NCBI GenBank assembly: GCA_041446545.1
Contig: JBGOEJ010000014.1
Location: forward strand, 29,563 to 93,562
Direction: 5' to 3'
Origin: Fervidibacter canadensis
Lineage (GTDB): Bacteria > Armatimonadota > Fervidibacteria > Fervidibacterales > Fervidibacteraceae
Length of the DNA stretch: 64,000 nt
The translations under genes and the position numbers were made by a program. Shown here piece after piece: positions 15,571-23,754 of the stretch (positions within the stretch are counted from its first letter, which is position 1; each line of letters starts with the position of its first letter). The notes under the pieces were generated by a model. That model saw nothing but the letters and a program-made list of their open reading frames with translations. It was not told where the DNA came from and did no database searches.

Positions 15571-16542
15571 ATGGCGATGGATTGGTCAGTTTTTGACGGC
15601 GTGAAAGTGGGGCATGTGACGGACGCTGAAAATGCGACAGGCGTAACGGTTTTGCTCTTTGAGCGGGGGGCAGTGGCGGGCGTGGAGTTGCGGGGCGGGG
15701 CGACAAGCACTTTCAACACCGATCCCGCTTCGCCTTTGCACCTCGTCCCCAATATCCATGCCGTCGTCTTTACGGGCGGAAGCGCTTTCGGGTTGGAAAG
15801 TGTCTTTGGGGTGATGCAGTGGCTTTCGGAGCGCGATATCGGCTTTGACACGGGTATCGTGAAAGTGCCCATTGTCGTCGGTGCTGTCATCTTTGACTTG
15901 CGTGTCGGTTCGGCGATGGTGCGACCGACGAAGGAATGGGGCTATGGCGCTTGTCAAGGGGCATCCGCTACCGAAATGCGGCAGGGCAACATCGGAGCGG
16001 GAACAGGCGCAACGGTCGGGAAAGTGCGGGGCTTGGATTTTGCGATGAAAGGCGGGTTGGGCATTGCCTTTGCGAGCATCGGCGACACCGTTTGGGTGGC
16101 GGCGATTGCCGTCGTCAATGCGTGGGGCGACATCGTGGACTTTCGGACAGGGCAACTGGTGGCGGGCGCTTATGACCGAACGACAGGCGAATGGTTGGAT
16201 ACGGCGAAGGTGATGCTGAGGGGCGAGGTGGGTTGGGGTTTCCAGCCGATGCTCGTCGGGGAGAACACGACCCTCGTTTGCGTCGTCACTGATGCGGGGT
16301 TGACGAAAGTGCAGGCGACGAAGGCGGCGCAATGGGCGCAAAACGGCTTGGCGCTTGCCATCCGACCCGCCCACACGATGTATGACGGCGACTTCGCCCT
16401 CGTTGCCTCCGTCGGGAAGAAGCGATGCGATTTTCATGCCCTTTGCATCGCCATCCAGCATGCCGTCGCCGATGCCGTCGTCAACGCCGTCCGCTTCGCC
16501 GAACCTCTTCATGGCATCCCTGCCGTCCGTTCGCGGCAATAA
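15571..16542 (+). CDS. P1-family (S58) peptidase, DmpA-like aminopeptidase
   Basis: Self-cleaving N-terminal-nucleophile hydrolase family whose characterised members are aminopeptidases releasing D- or L- or beta-amino acids. 323 residues. FTGGSAFGLESVFGVMQWL, GACQGASATEMRQGNIGAGTGATVG and the putative processing site ENTTLVCVVTDA are the family hallmarks; the residue after Asn at the cleavage site is Thr here, not the Ser of BapA/DmpA. ATG at 15571 (or 15577) follows a GAAAGAGGGG site 15 bp after the glycosyltransferase stop. Natural substrate unknown. Confidence 0.88.
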   Translation: MAMDWSVFDGVKVGHVTDAENATGVTVLLFERGAVAGVELRGGATSTFNTDPASPLHLVPNIHAVVFTGGSAFGLESVFGVMQWLSERDIGFDTGIVKVPIVVGAVIFDLRVGSAMVRPTKEWGYGACQGASATEMRQGNIGAGTGATVGKVRGLDFAMKGGLGIAFASIGDTVWVAAIAVVNAWGDIVDFRTGQLVAGAYDRTTGEWLDTAKVMLRGEVGWGFQPMLVGENTTLVCVVTDAGLTKVQATKAAQWAQNGLALAIRPAHTMYDGDFALVASVGKKRCDFHALCIAIQHAVADAVVNAVRFAEPLHGIPAVRSRQ

Positions 16543-16552
16543 GCGCCCTGCG

Positions 16553-17527
16553 TCACGAACGGGGATGGGCTTTTTCGTAGATGCGGCGCAAGTGGGAGCG
16601 GGAGAGGCGGGTGTAAATTTGCGTCGCCGCTAAGGAGGCGTGACCGAGCAACTCTTGGATAGCGCGCAAATCGGCACCGCCTTCCAGAAGGTGTGTGGCG
16701 AAACTGTGGCGAAGGGCGTGGGGCGAAACTGTTAAGCCCAACACCTTGCGGGCGTAACCTGTGACGAGTCGGTGGATTTGCCGAACGGTCAGGGGCGTGC
16801 CCTTTTGACTGAGGAACAAAGCGTCGGTGACTTTTTTGGCGCGCCGCAAAAATTGCGGTCGGCTCTCTTGCAAGTAACGGTGCAGCCAATGCAAGGCTTC
16901 GCCGTGCAGTGGGACGAAGCGTTCCTTTTCGCCTTTCCCTTTAACCCGAACCAAACTTTCGGCGAAGTCCACATCCCGCACGGTCAAATTCGCCAACTCG
17001 GAGACCCGCAAGCCCGCCGCGTAAAGCAACTCCAACAATGCTCGATCCCGAAGACCACGCGGTGTTTTGGGGTCGGGGGCTGAAAGCAAAGCGTCCACCT
17101 GCCTTTCGTCCAACACCGTCGGCAGTTTTTGGGGCAAGCGGGGTTGCCGCAATTCGGAGGCAGGGTTGGCAGAAATTCGCCCTGTCTGAGCGAGGAAGCG
17201 AAAGAGGGTCCGAACCGCCGATAACTTTCGGGCAATCGTCCGTCGTTCGTAACCTTGCGCAAACAAGTTGTTGAGGAAGCGTCGCAGGGTTACCACCGTC
17301 ACTTGCTGCCAATCCGAAACGCCCTCTGCTTCCAGAAAAGCGAGGAAATCGGCAAGGTCACGAGCATAAGCCCGCAAGGTATTCGGTGACGCATGGCGGA
17401 CGACCTTCAGTTGCTGCAGAAATTCATCCACCGCTCCTCTGTCCCGTGTCCCTTGCCCCGTGTCCCATGTTCCGTCCCTCGTCCTGCGTCCCTCGTCCCG
17501 CATGTCAAGGGGCGACAAGGCGAGCAT
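16553..17527 (-). CDS. xerC: XerC/XerD-type tyrosine recombinase
   Basis: Site-specific recombinase, most likely chromosome dimer resolution at dif. N-terminal SAM-like core-binding domain (about 33-115) and catalytic domain with the full set: Arg in AAGLRVSELANL, Lys in VKGKGEKERFVP, HALRHSFATHLL, and LGHASLAATQIYTRL with the tyrosine nucleophile. 324 residues instead of about 300; the excess is at the N-terminus (MRDEGRRTRDGTWDTGQ...), which is encoded by nine heptanucleotide repeats. The start codon is uncertain because the array separates the ribosome-binding site from the conserved part; a GTG just before DEFLQQL is possible. No integrase cargo is visible, so XerC/D is favoured over a phage integrase. 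Confidence 0.92.
   Translation of the reverse strand: MLALSPLDMRDEGRRTRDGTWDTGQGTRDRGAVDEFLQQLKVVRHASPNTLRAYARDLADFLAFLEAEGVSDWQQVTVVTLRRFLNNLFAQGYERRTIARKLSAVRTLFRFLAQTGRISANPASELRQPRLPQKLPTVLDERQVDALLSAPDPKTPRGLRDRALLELLYAAGLRVSELANLTVRDVDFAESLVRVKGKGEKERFVPLHGEALHWLHRYLQESRPQFLRRAKKVTDALFLSQKGTPLTVRQIHRLVTGYARKVLGLTVSPHALRHSFATHLLEGGADLRAIQELLGHASLAATQIYTRLSRSHLRRIYEKAHPRS
17441..17501. repeat. Heptanucleotide repeat array (9 units) at xerC 5' end
   Basis: Longest array in the window: GTCCCGT, GTCCCTT, GCCCCGT, GTCCCAT, GTTCCGT, then after a 2-base phase change GTCCCTC, GTCCTGC, GTCCCTC, GTCCCGC. Lies inside the annotated reading frame of the recombinase. Confidence 0.9.
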
Positions 17528-18356
17528 TCACCTCCGTCGTCTGGTTGACGAAGACCGTTCGTTGGGCAAACCGAACACCGTCCCAAACCTCACTCTCCTT
17601 CGTGTAACCCAGTGCCACACGGATGCGGCGCTGACGGACAACGCCCAAATCGGGGTCAAACCAGTAACTTCCTTCCATTTGGGCGCCGCCCGTGACGGTG
17701 ACGCTGCCGTCCCGAAATCGCCAAAACAATCGGACGGGTGTTCGCACTTGCAGGGTGATGCGTAAGCAATCGGTGCCGTTGATTTGCTCGCGCCCATCCA
17801 AGCGATAGGTGACGGTGAGTTGACGGGGTTCGTTGGGGGGCTTCAAGCCGACGAGGATGTTGCGGCTCCATGTTTGTCCGATTTTCACGCTCTCTTTTGG
17901 AAAGGTCAAAGTGATGCCGCCGACCAACTCGTTGAGCCAATCGTCCAAAGTCGCTTCTGTGGGCGGCGGCAAAGACGACGAGAAAGCGGGCAAACCCAGC
18001 GGCGTGATTTCCGAGACCGTTCTTTCCAATGCGTTGGCGGGTAGCGGTTCACCGTTGACGACACCTCGCACGATTTGCGACGACCAAATCACATTGCCGT
18101 TGGGTCGGACTGCTTCCACACGCTCGTGGACAATCAACTCCATCTTCTCCGTCTCCGCCCGCCCATCTTCCAAGCGACGGGAAGTCATCTGGATGAGCCA
18201 TTGCAAAGTCAAGCCAACTTTCGGGTGAAAACGCAACAGCCACTGTTCCGTTTCCCGTCCCGCATCCCTCGTCCCGTTGACCTGAGCGACGGCACTGATT
18301 CCCAGTGCCAACAGCATCAGCCATCCCAACCCTTGTCCCGCAGGGTTCACCCTCAT
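17505..18356 (-). CDS. Secreted protein of unknown function
   Basis: 283 residues with an N-terminal signal peptide (GLGWLMLLALGISAVAQ) and a beta-rich remainder, no family recognised with confidence. The middle and end (KIGQTWSRNI, YRLDGREQINGTDCLRI, MEGSYWFDPDLGVVRQRRI) resemble periplasmic proteins that are related to lipoprotein-carrier or DUF3108-like folds, but this is only an impression. ATG 18356 overlaps the mreD-like stop by 4 bases and has AAGGAGG at good spacing; the ATG at 18362 is too close to it. Residues shortly after the signal peptide (NGTRDAGRETE) come from a heptanucleotide array, so the true mature N-terminus contains repeat-derived sequence. Confidence 0.7.
   Translation of the reverse strand: MRVNPAGQGLGWLMLLALGISAVAQVNGTRDAGRETEQWLLRFHPKVGLTLQWLIQMTSRRLEDGRAETEKMELIVHERVEAVRPNGNVIWSSQIVRGVVNGEPLPANALERTVSEITPLGLPAFSSSLPPPTEATLDDWLNELVGGITLTFPKESVKIGQTWSRNILVGLKPPNEPRQLTVTYRLDGREQINGTDCLRITLQVRTPVRLFWRFRDGSVTVTGGAQMEGSYWFDPDLGVVRQRRIRVALGYTKESEVWDGVRFAQRTVFVNQTTEVNARLVAP
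18250..18277. repeat. Heptanucleotide repeat array (4 units) in secreted-protein gene
   Basis: GTTTCCC, GTCCCGC, ATCCCTC, GTCCCGT in register, in frame just after the signal-peptide codons. Confidence 0.8.
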
Positions 18357-18844
18357 GCCCATGCCTCCTTGCCCTGTCGCCACCAAAAGAGCAATCCGCC
18401 CAAAAGAGCACCCATCAACGCTTCCCTGCCGATGACCATGCCGTTGCCCATCAAAGGGGAAAAACTTTGTTCGGCGAGGCAAAGCAATGTTCCTTGACAA
18501 AGTTCGCCCACCAACACGGAGACGCCGACACAAAAAGCCGCCGAAGGCGCGCTCACCCAAAGCCAGCGCGCCCGCAGCCAACTGGCAAACCCACCCGCAA
18601 GGGCGCGGGAAAGCATGAATGCCCAAAGAGCGTTCCCGTGAAGCCATCCCTGCAATCCACCCAGTAGGAAGCCGACAACCAACGCTCGTCCATCGGGGAC
18701 AGCGAAACCGATGAGCGCCGTCACTAAAAGCAAAAGGTCGGGACGCCATTGGGGCGGCAACAGGGTCGGCAACAACATCGTTTGCGCCCAAAGTCCGACG
18801 AACATCCCGACGGCAACGGTGAGCCATCGGCGCATTTCTCTCAC
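18353..18844 (-). CDS. mreD: MreD-like rod-shape protein
   Basis: 163-residue membrane protein with about five spans, short loops and the N-terminal pattern (WLTVAVGMFVGLWAQTMLLP, then WRPDLLLLVTALIGFAVPDGRALVVGFLLGGLQGWLHG) typical of MreD, a subunit of the elongasome that directs lateral wall synthesis. mreB, mreC and rodA are not beside it. GTG 18844 overlaps the galT stop by 4 bases (GTGA), so translation is probably coupled; an in-frame ATG lies 9 bases further. Family assignment rests on topology and the PDG-GF-G motif. Confidence 0.7.
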   Translation of the reverse strand: MREMRRWLTVAVGMFVGLWAQTMLLPTLLPPQWRPDLLLLVTALIGFAVPDGRALVVGFLLGGLQGWLHGNALWAFMLSRALAGGFASWLRARWLWVSAPSAAFCVGVSVLVGELCQGTLLCLAEQSFSPLMGNGMVIGREALMGALLGGLLFWWRQGKEAWA

Positions 18845-19860
18845 CCTTCAGGCACTTCCACTTCCCGCAAAAATTGCGCATTCTCTTCGGGCAAGGCGAC
18901 ATTGATGAACATGCCCGTTCCCATCTCAAAGCCAGCGGGTGTCGTTAGGCGGGGCAGGATGCGCAAATGCCAATGGAAATGAGGCTCGTTTTGCTGGTAG
19001 TGGGGGGCAGTGATGATGGCGAAGTTGTAGTCGGGGTTCTTCAGCCCGAAATAGAGTTTGCGCAAGACCGTCCGCAGCGTCGCCGCAAAATCGCCCAATT
19101 GTTCCTCGGGCAATTCGCCGAAGGACGCCTGATGGGTTTTGGGCAAGATGTGGACTTCAAAGGGACCGCGCGCTGCGTAGGGGACGAAGGCAACGAAGTG
19201 GGTGTTGTCCACGACAATCCGCTCACCCACTTCCAATTCGTGGGCGAGGATGTCGCAATAGACGCAACGACCCATCGCATCGTAGTGGCGCTCCGCTTCG
19301 TAAAGTTGCCGACGGATGGGGACAGGGACAAAAGGCGTGGCGACGATTTGGGAGTGGGGATGCACCAACGAAGTGCCCGCCCGCTCGCCGTGATTGCGAA
19401 AAATCAGCACCAGTTCGTTGGCAGGGTTTTCGTTGAGGGCTTGATAGCGCTCCCGATACACTCGCACGATATCCGTCACTTGCTCTACCGTCAGCAGCGC
19501 CATTGTTTTGTTGTGCTCTGGCGTTTCAATGACGACTTCGTGTTGACCGATGCCGTCCATGCGCAAGTAAAGCCCATGCCGCGACCGTTGTGGTCGCCCG
19601 TCGGGCACCAGTGCGGGAAACTTGTTGGGGATGACCCGCACCCGCCATTGTCCTGTCTGGGAAGCGCCGTCCCGCAACACAAACAGTTCACCCGGCGTTA
19701 GGTGCTCATTGCCTGGGCAGAAGGGGCAACTGGGGTCGTGGTCGGGCAATGGGGGCGGGTCGCTGCGCCCCTTGACTAATTCGTGGGGGCGCTTCGCCCG
19801 CTCCGTTGCGATGATGACCCACTCCTTCGTCGCATAGTCCTGCCTCAACTCTGGCATCAC
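18841..19860 (-). CDS. galT: Galactose-1-phosphate uridylyltransferase
   Basis: Transfers UMP between UDP-glucose and galactose-1-phosphate (Leloir pathway). 339 residues. Zinc ligands in CPFCPGNE, HIT-like active site LVHPHSQIVATP containing the nucleophilic histidine, and the later ENARFLREVEVPEG-like C-terminus are intact (written in the protein as NAQFLREVEVPEG). GTG at 19860 lies 4 bp after the stop of the epimerase gene. With the truncated galactokinase at the window start it indicates galactose use, although the two genes are far apart. Confidence 0.95.
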   Translation of the reverse strand: MMPELRQDYATKEWVIIATERAKRPHELVKGRSDPPPLPDHDPSCPFCPGNEHLTPGELFVLRDGASQTGQWRVRVIPNKFPALVPDGRPQRSRHGLYLRMDGIGQHEVVIETPEHNKTMALLTVEQVTDIVRVYRERYQALNENPANELVLIFRNHGERAGTSLVHPHSQIVATPFVPVPIRRQLYEAERHYDAMGRCVYCDILAHELEVGERIVVDNTHFVAFVPYAARGPFEVHILPKTHQASFGELPEEQLGDFAATLRTVLRKLYFGLKNPDYNFAIITAPHYQQNEPHFHWHLRILPRLTTPAGFEMGTGMFINVALPEENAQFLREVEVPEG

Positions 19861-19863
19861 TGC

Positions 19864-20592
19864 TCACGCTCCCTCGCCGACAAAGTAGTCGGCGGCGTTG
19901 TCTTCGGGCTCATAGCCAAGCCATTGTCGGGCGTTGCTGATGTCCCAGTGGCGCTTGGGGTTGTTGGACACGGCGAAAAAGATAGCAAAGGGGACATCGC
20001 TACGGATGGACTTAACGACCAATTGCGCCAAATCCTTCGGACTGCACCACATCGCCAGCATCGCCGGCTCCTTTCTCAGCAATTCGCTGTCGTAGGGCTG
20101 AAACCAGCCGATGCGCAGGCAAATCATGCTCATGCCGAACTGGTCGGCGTAATAGCGGGCTAACGCTTCGCCGAACACCTTCGTGCAAGCGTAAACGGTG
20201 ATGGGTCGGATGGGCATTTCGGGCGTCACCCAAACATCGGGCGGGTAGTTCAAAATCGTCTGACAAGTGCTGGCGAAGATCACCTTTCGCACGCCCGCTT
20301 GCCTTGCCGCTTCAAAGGTGATGTAAGTGCCCAGAAGGTTCATCGGCATCAGGCGGGTGACGAAATCGTCTTCGGTGGGGATGGCAGCCAAATGGATGAC
20401 AGCGGTCACGCCCTCGCAGGCTTTTTGCATCGTCGCCAAATCGCGGATGTCTCCTTGCACTACTTCGTCATCGCCTTCGGGCGTTATCGGTTGGATGTCC
20501 AGCAACCGCAGGGCGAAATGTTCCCGCAGCAACGGGACGAGATGGGTGCCGATGCGCCCTGCCGCGCCCGTGACCAAGATGCGTTCCCGCAA
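19864..20592 (-). CDS. NAD-dependent epimerase/dehydratase, uronate dehydrogenase-like
   Basis: Extended SDR with GAAGRIGTHL cofactor motif, HLAAIPTEDDF, catalytic YACTK and the ending SNNPKRHWDISNARQWLGYEP, a pattern close to bacterial uronate dehydrogenases that oxidise glucuronate/galacturonate to the aldaric lactone. About 242 residues. The TTG at 20592 is preferred because AAGGAG lies 8 bases upstream; a TTG at 20610 overlapping the preceding stop gives six extra residues. It sits between galT and a D-2-hydroxyacid dehydrogenase gene, consistent with a sugar-acid catabolic cluster. Substrate is inferred. Confidence 0.82.
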   Translation of the reverse strand: MRERILVTGAAGRIGTHLVPLLREHFALRLLDIQPITPEGDDEVVQGDIRDLATMQKACEGVTAVIHLAAIPTEDDFVTRLMPMNLLGTYITFEAARQAGVRKVIFASTCQTILNYPPDVWVTPEMPIRPITVYACTKVFGEALARYYADQFGMSMICLRIGWFQPYDSELLRKEPAMLAMWCSPKDLAQLVVKSIRSDVPFAIFFAVSNNPKRHWDISNARQWLGYEPEDNAADYFVGEGA

Positions 20593-20606
20593 GTCCGCCA
20601 CTCCTT

Positions 20607-21626
20607 TCAAGCAAGGATGTCGTAAGTCGCCCAGTCAATTGCCCCGTCGGGGCGAACGCCCCGCTCAAAAAAGTCCACGAGTGCCCGAAAAGTCATCTCG
20701 CCGATTTGCAGGTAGCCATATACGCCTGCGCCTGCGATGTGGGGCGTGATGTAGCAGTTGGGCAAAAAGCGTAAGGGATGGTCGGGCGGAAGGGGTTCGG
20801 GGTCGGTGACATCCAACACGACAAAGATGGGGCGAGTTTGCAGCACCCGAACCAAAGCGTCGGTGTCCACCAGTTTGCCCCGCGCCGTGTTGATGAAGAT
20901 GGCGCCGTCTTTCATCAGCCGAAAATGGTGTTCGCCGATCATCCCAACCGTTGCGGGTGTCAGGGGGGCGTGAAGTGAGACGAAATCGCTTTCGGCGAAG
21001 AGCGACTCCAAATCGGTCAAGGTCGCGCCCAACTCATTGGCTTGCTCCGCTGTGACAAAGGGGTCGTGAAGGAGCAGGCGGACATCGCGGAAAGTTCGGA
21101 GCAACCGAAGGACTTCCCGCCCGACGCGGCTGGCGCCGATGATGCCGACGGTGCTGCCGTTGATGGTCGGGAAATTAGTCGGCAACGCCAGGTCACGCCA
21201 AACACCTTTTTCGCGATAGGCAGCGATGTGGTCAAAGAGGCGCCGTGCTGCCAGCACCATCAAAGCGATTGTCATCTCCGCCACATTGACCGCCAACGCT
21301 TGGGCGCAACTGACGACGGTGATGTGGCGGGGGATGCAAAAGCGCTGAACAGTGTCGTCGGGAAAAAGGAACTTGACCGAACCTGCCATGTGGACGATCA
21401 GGCGCAATCGGTTTGCCCGCTCCCACACCGCTTTCGTGAAGGGCGGGGCGCCCCAGCCCGTCAACACGGCGTCCACATTGCCGATGCGTTCCGCCAACTC
21501 TTCGCTCGTCCAATTTCGGTCGGTCTCGTTGGCGATGACGCGAAACCGCTCGCACAACGCCCGCCAAGTTTGGGGGCGCATTTTCATCGCCCGCTGGCTT
21601 TTCGGGACGACACAAAGCACCCTCAT
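20607..21626 (-). CDS. D-isomer-specific 2-hydroxyacid dehydrogenase
   Basis: NAD(H)-dependent dehydrogenase family; 339 residues. The Rossmann motif GIIGASRVGREVLRLL replaces the usual GxGxxG by GASRVG, as in several members. The catalytic Arg is in INTARGKLVDTDAL, Glu in LDVTDPEPLPPDHPL and His in ITPHIAGAG. The N-terminal half (DRNWTSEELAERIGNVDAVLTGWG) is the usual substrate-binding domain. The stop overlaps the following epimerase frame. Could be a hydroxypyruvate/glyoxylate or sugar-acid enzyme; substrate not determinable. Confidence 0.9.
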   Translation of the reverse strand: MRVLCVVPKSQRAMKMRPQTWRALCERFRVIANETDRNWTSEELAERIGNVDAVLTGWGAPPFTKAVWERANRLRLIVHMAGSVKFLFPDDTVQRFCIPRHITVVSCAQALAVNVAEMTIALMVLAARRLFDHIAAYREKGVWRDLALPTNFPTINGSTVGIIGASRVGREVLRLLRTFRDVRLLLHDPFVTAEQANELGATLTDLESLFAESDFVSLHAPLTPATVGMIGEHHFRLMKDGAIFINTARGKLVDTDALVRVLQTRPIFVVLDVTDPEPLPPDHPLRFLPNCYITPHIAGAGVYGYLQIGEMTFRALVDFFERGVRPDGAIDWATYDILA

Positions 21627-21706
21627 GCCTTCGTCACCCTTTTCTACACCTTTCCGACCGTCCCCGATCCCTCAAAAATCGTAAAGCACACCTTCGGTTG
21701 TTTCCG

Positions 21707-22447
21707 TCAATTTGTTAGACCTTTCCCCCTACCTTTCCCGCCATATGCGTTGGCACAACAATACTGCAAGCGCTCTAACTCCTTTCGGATTTCGCCAACT
21801 ACTTCACTGTTAAAAACTCGTTTCACGCCACCTTTCTCGGTAACCGAAAACACGATGAACACCTTGCCACCCTGCTCCCGCTCAAACCTTTCGTGTGACT
21901 CTCTCATCCACTCTCGCCATTTATGCACCTCTGGCGTCTGCGTGTAGGTGATAGGTTTGATTTGGATACCGATCGCTTTGTTGCCGACTGGGATGTAGAA
22001 GTCCACATTGTATTTGCGATCCCACTCGTCGGGCGCTGGGCGCAATTTGACTCCTAATGCACGCTCCAGTTGCTCATAAACCGTTTGTTTTTCGGTGACA
22101 TAGCCTTCGTAGGTTCGGCGAATAACGACCTCACGCACATAAGCGATGCAATCGTCCTCAGTTATTGCTTCTACTTCCGCCCTCAATTGCTCGCTGATTT
22201 TCGCGTAAAGTCGTCGCCCTATTTCTTCTAAGTGCTCATCCATGTCGTTCCCAAACATTTGCCAACTTGGTGGCACATGCTTTTGCGGGAGTTGTTCGCG
22301 GTAATAGCGCTCCCAATCTTCCAACGATTTTGGAGCACACTCTCGGATTGCTTCCGCCAACTTGCCCACATACTTGGGGCGGTTGAATTGCCATCGGTTA
22401 AAAGCGATGTTGAGCACCCACTCTTTCGCAGCCCTTTGCTTAGCCAT
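21707..22447 (-). CDS. MjaI-type restriction endonuclease
   Basis: Type II restriction enzyme related to MjaI of Methanocaldococcus, which cuts CTAG. 246 residues. Family features recognised: AKEWVLNIAFNRWQFN start, EEIGRRLYAKI, EDDCIAYVREVVIRRTYEGY, and PAPDEWDRKYNVDFYIPVGNKAIGIQIKPITY containing the likely PD-(D/E)xK-like acidic and lysine residues (DFYI...GIQIK). ATG 22447 has GGAGGCGG upstream and overlaps the methyltransferase stop by 8 bases, so the pair is translationally coupled. Specificity for CTAG is inferred from the family only. Confidence 0.82.
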   Translation of the reverse strand: MAKQRAAKEWVLNIAFNRWQFNRPKYVGKLAEAIRECAPKSLEDWERYYREQLPQKHVPPSWQMFGNDMDEHLEEIGRRLYAKISEQLRAEVEAITEDDCIAYVREVVIRRTYEGYVTEKQTVYEQLERALGVKLRPAPDEWDRKYNVDFYIPVGNKAIGIQIKPITYTQTPEVHKWREWMRESHERFEREQGGKVFIVFSVTEKGGVKRVFNSEVVGEIRKELERLQYCCANAYGGKGRGKGLTN

Positions 22448-23711
22448 TGCGCTCCGCCTCCGCTTGCAAAAACCTCTCTCGGTAGCGATGCCACACTGTT
22501 CGGTCGGCGTTTGCCAAGCCCATCTCAATCATCTTGCGATTGACAAACAAGCGGTTGGTCAGATAAAGATAGGCAGGCACTGGCGCCCCATTAGGTTCTG
22601 GTGGTCTATCAAAACGGAGCAAAACCCGTTTTCCCAAGACGAACCGTTGCAAATAAATGATGGCTTGCTGGCGGCGCTCAGGTGGAACGGAAATGCCGAG
22701 CAACTGGACAACCAAGCCGTTATCCATCTGCAGGGTTCGCTCGTCAACGATGGCAACAACTTTGTATGTCACTTCTTCCCCGAACTTTACCCGCTTAGGG
22801 TCAACGAGCGGTTTGGCGTCTTTCACTCGTGGCATATAGCCAGCAGGTGGCTCAACGGGCGGTAAAGGTTTCTCACGACGCACGATGGTCACTGGCAACG
22901 GAATCAAGGTGTTTTCCGAAATGCCAAGTTTCTGTCGGATGAGCGGCTCAAATTCGGGTTGGATTTCGTAGCCGATGGCACGACGCCCTAACTCTAAAGC
23001 AACCTTGACCGTTGTCCCACTACCGAGAAACGGGTCAAGAACCGTTTCACCAACGAAGGAGAACATGCGTATAAGCCTTCGTGGCAACTCTTCAGGGAAC
23101 ATCGCTTCGTGCAGCGCTTGCCGCTCACCGGCAAATTCCCAATGACCGCTGAAAAACTCTTTCCACTCATCGCGGGTCAATTTGGATGCTTCCTTGGCTG
23201 TAGGTGACGCCGTGTCCTGTGTCCCATGTCCCGTGTCCCGCTCTGGCTTTTTGAACAGCAGGATGAACTCGTAATCCAACTCAACGATGCCGTTCGGCGG
23301 ATATGGGAACGAACCCATGACGACGGCCCCGCCCGTCGTCCTCATCGTTGTCTTCTTCCGCCAAATGATTGCGCCCATGTAATCAAAGCCGATGCTTTCA
23401 CACTGGGCAATGATTTCGGCATGGATCGGGATGACCTTGTAGCGACCGTAGACGACCGCACGGGCAAATTGGTCGCCGATATTGATGCAGAGCCGCCGTC
23501 CCGGCTTCAGCACTCGCCAGCACTCACGCCAAACCCGACTCAAATCCAACAAGTATTCGTGAAGCGTCTGCCCGTAGCCGATTTGCCCTTCAACGCCATA
23601 GTCCTTGATGTGCCAGTATGGTGGCGAGGTTACGATGAGGTGCACATTTTCGTCGGCGATTTCCGACATATTACGGCTATCGGCAAGGTAAACAATGGCG
23701 GTCGGCTCCAT
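22440..23711 (-). CDS. DNA methyltransferase (beta-class, TSPPY) with C-terminal nuclease-like OB domain
   Basis: Modification partner of the downstream MjaI-like endonuclease; methylates cytosine-N4 or adenine-N6. 423 residues: motif IV TSPPYW at 28-33, motif I DPFLGSGTT at about 226-234 (order IV before I, beta class). Residues about 158-168 (RDTGHGTQDTA) are a heptanucleotide-encoded insert between conserved blocks. After the methylase core, about 312-423 resemble the staphylococcal-nuclease OB fold (VVQLLGISVPPERRQQAIIYL ... FVNRKMIEMGLANAD), but the first catalytic Asp (IDTPE becomes ISVPPE) and the later Arg are not evident, so it is probably a binding rather than cutting domain. ATG 23711 follows GGAGG at 8 bases; the long upstream frame is spurious. 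Confidence 0.88.
   Translation of the reverse strand: MEPTAIVYLADSRNMSEIADENVHLIVTSPPYWHIKDYGVEGQIGYGQTLHEYLLDLSRVWRECWRVLKPGRRLCINIGDQFARAVVYGRYKVIPIHAEIIAQCESIGFDYMGAIIWRKKTTMRTTGGAVVMGSFPYPPNGIVELDYEFILLFKKPERDTGHGTQDTASPTAKEASKLTRDEWKEFFSGHWEFAGERQALHEAMFPEELPRRLIRMFSFVGETVLDPFLGSGTTVKVALELGRRAIGYEIQPEFEPLIRQKLGISENTLIPLPVTIVRREKPLPPVEPPAGYMPRVKDAKPLVDPKRVKFGEEVTYKVVAIVDERTLQMDNGLVVQLLGISVPPERRQQAIIYLQRFVLGKRVLLRFDRPPEPNGAPVPAYLYLTNRLFVNRKMIEMGLANADRTVWHRYRERFLQAEAERNG
23214..23241. repeat. Heptanucleotide repeat array (4 units) inside methyltransferase gene
   Basis: GTCCTGT, GTCCCAT, GTCCCGT, GTCCCGC in exact register, in frame, between conserved blocks of the methylase. Confidence 0.88.
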
Positions 23712-23754
23712 GGTATTTGCCTCCAACCCATTGCGGCTCTTTCGTTCAAAAATT

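Noticed and set aside
17441..17501. Tandem repeats as a CRISPR array
   Set aside because: Units are 7 bp without spacers and lie in a reading frame; no cas genes in the window.
17505..18929. 474-residue minus-strand frame as one gene
   Set aside because: Its first half is an Arg-rich shadow of the mreD-like gene; the real gene starts at ATG 18356 with AAGGAGG and a signal peptide.
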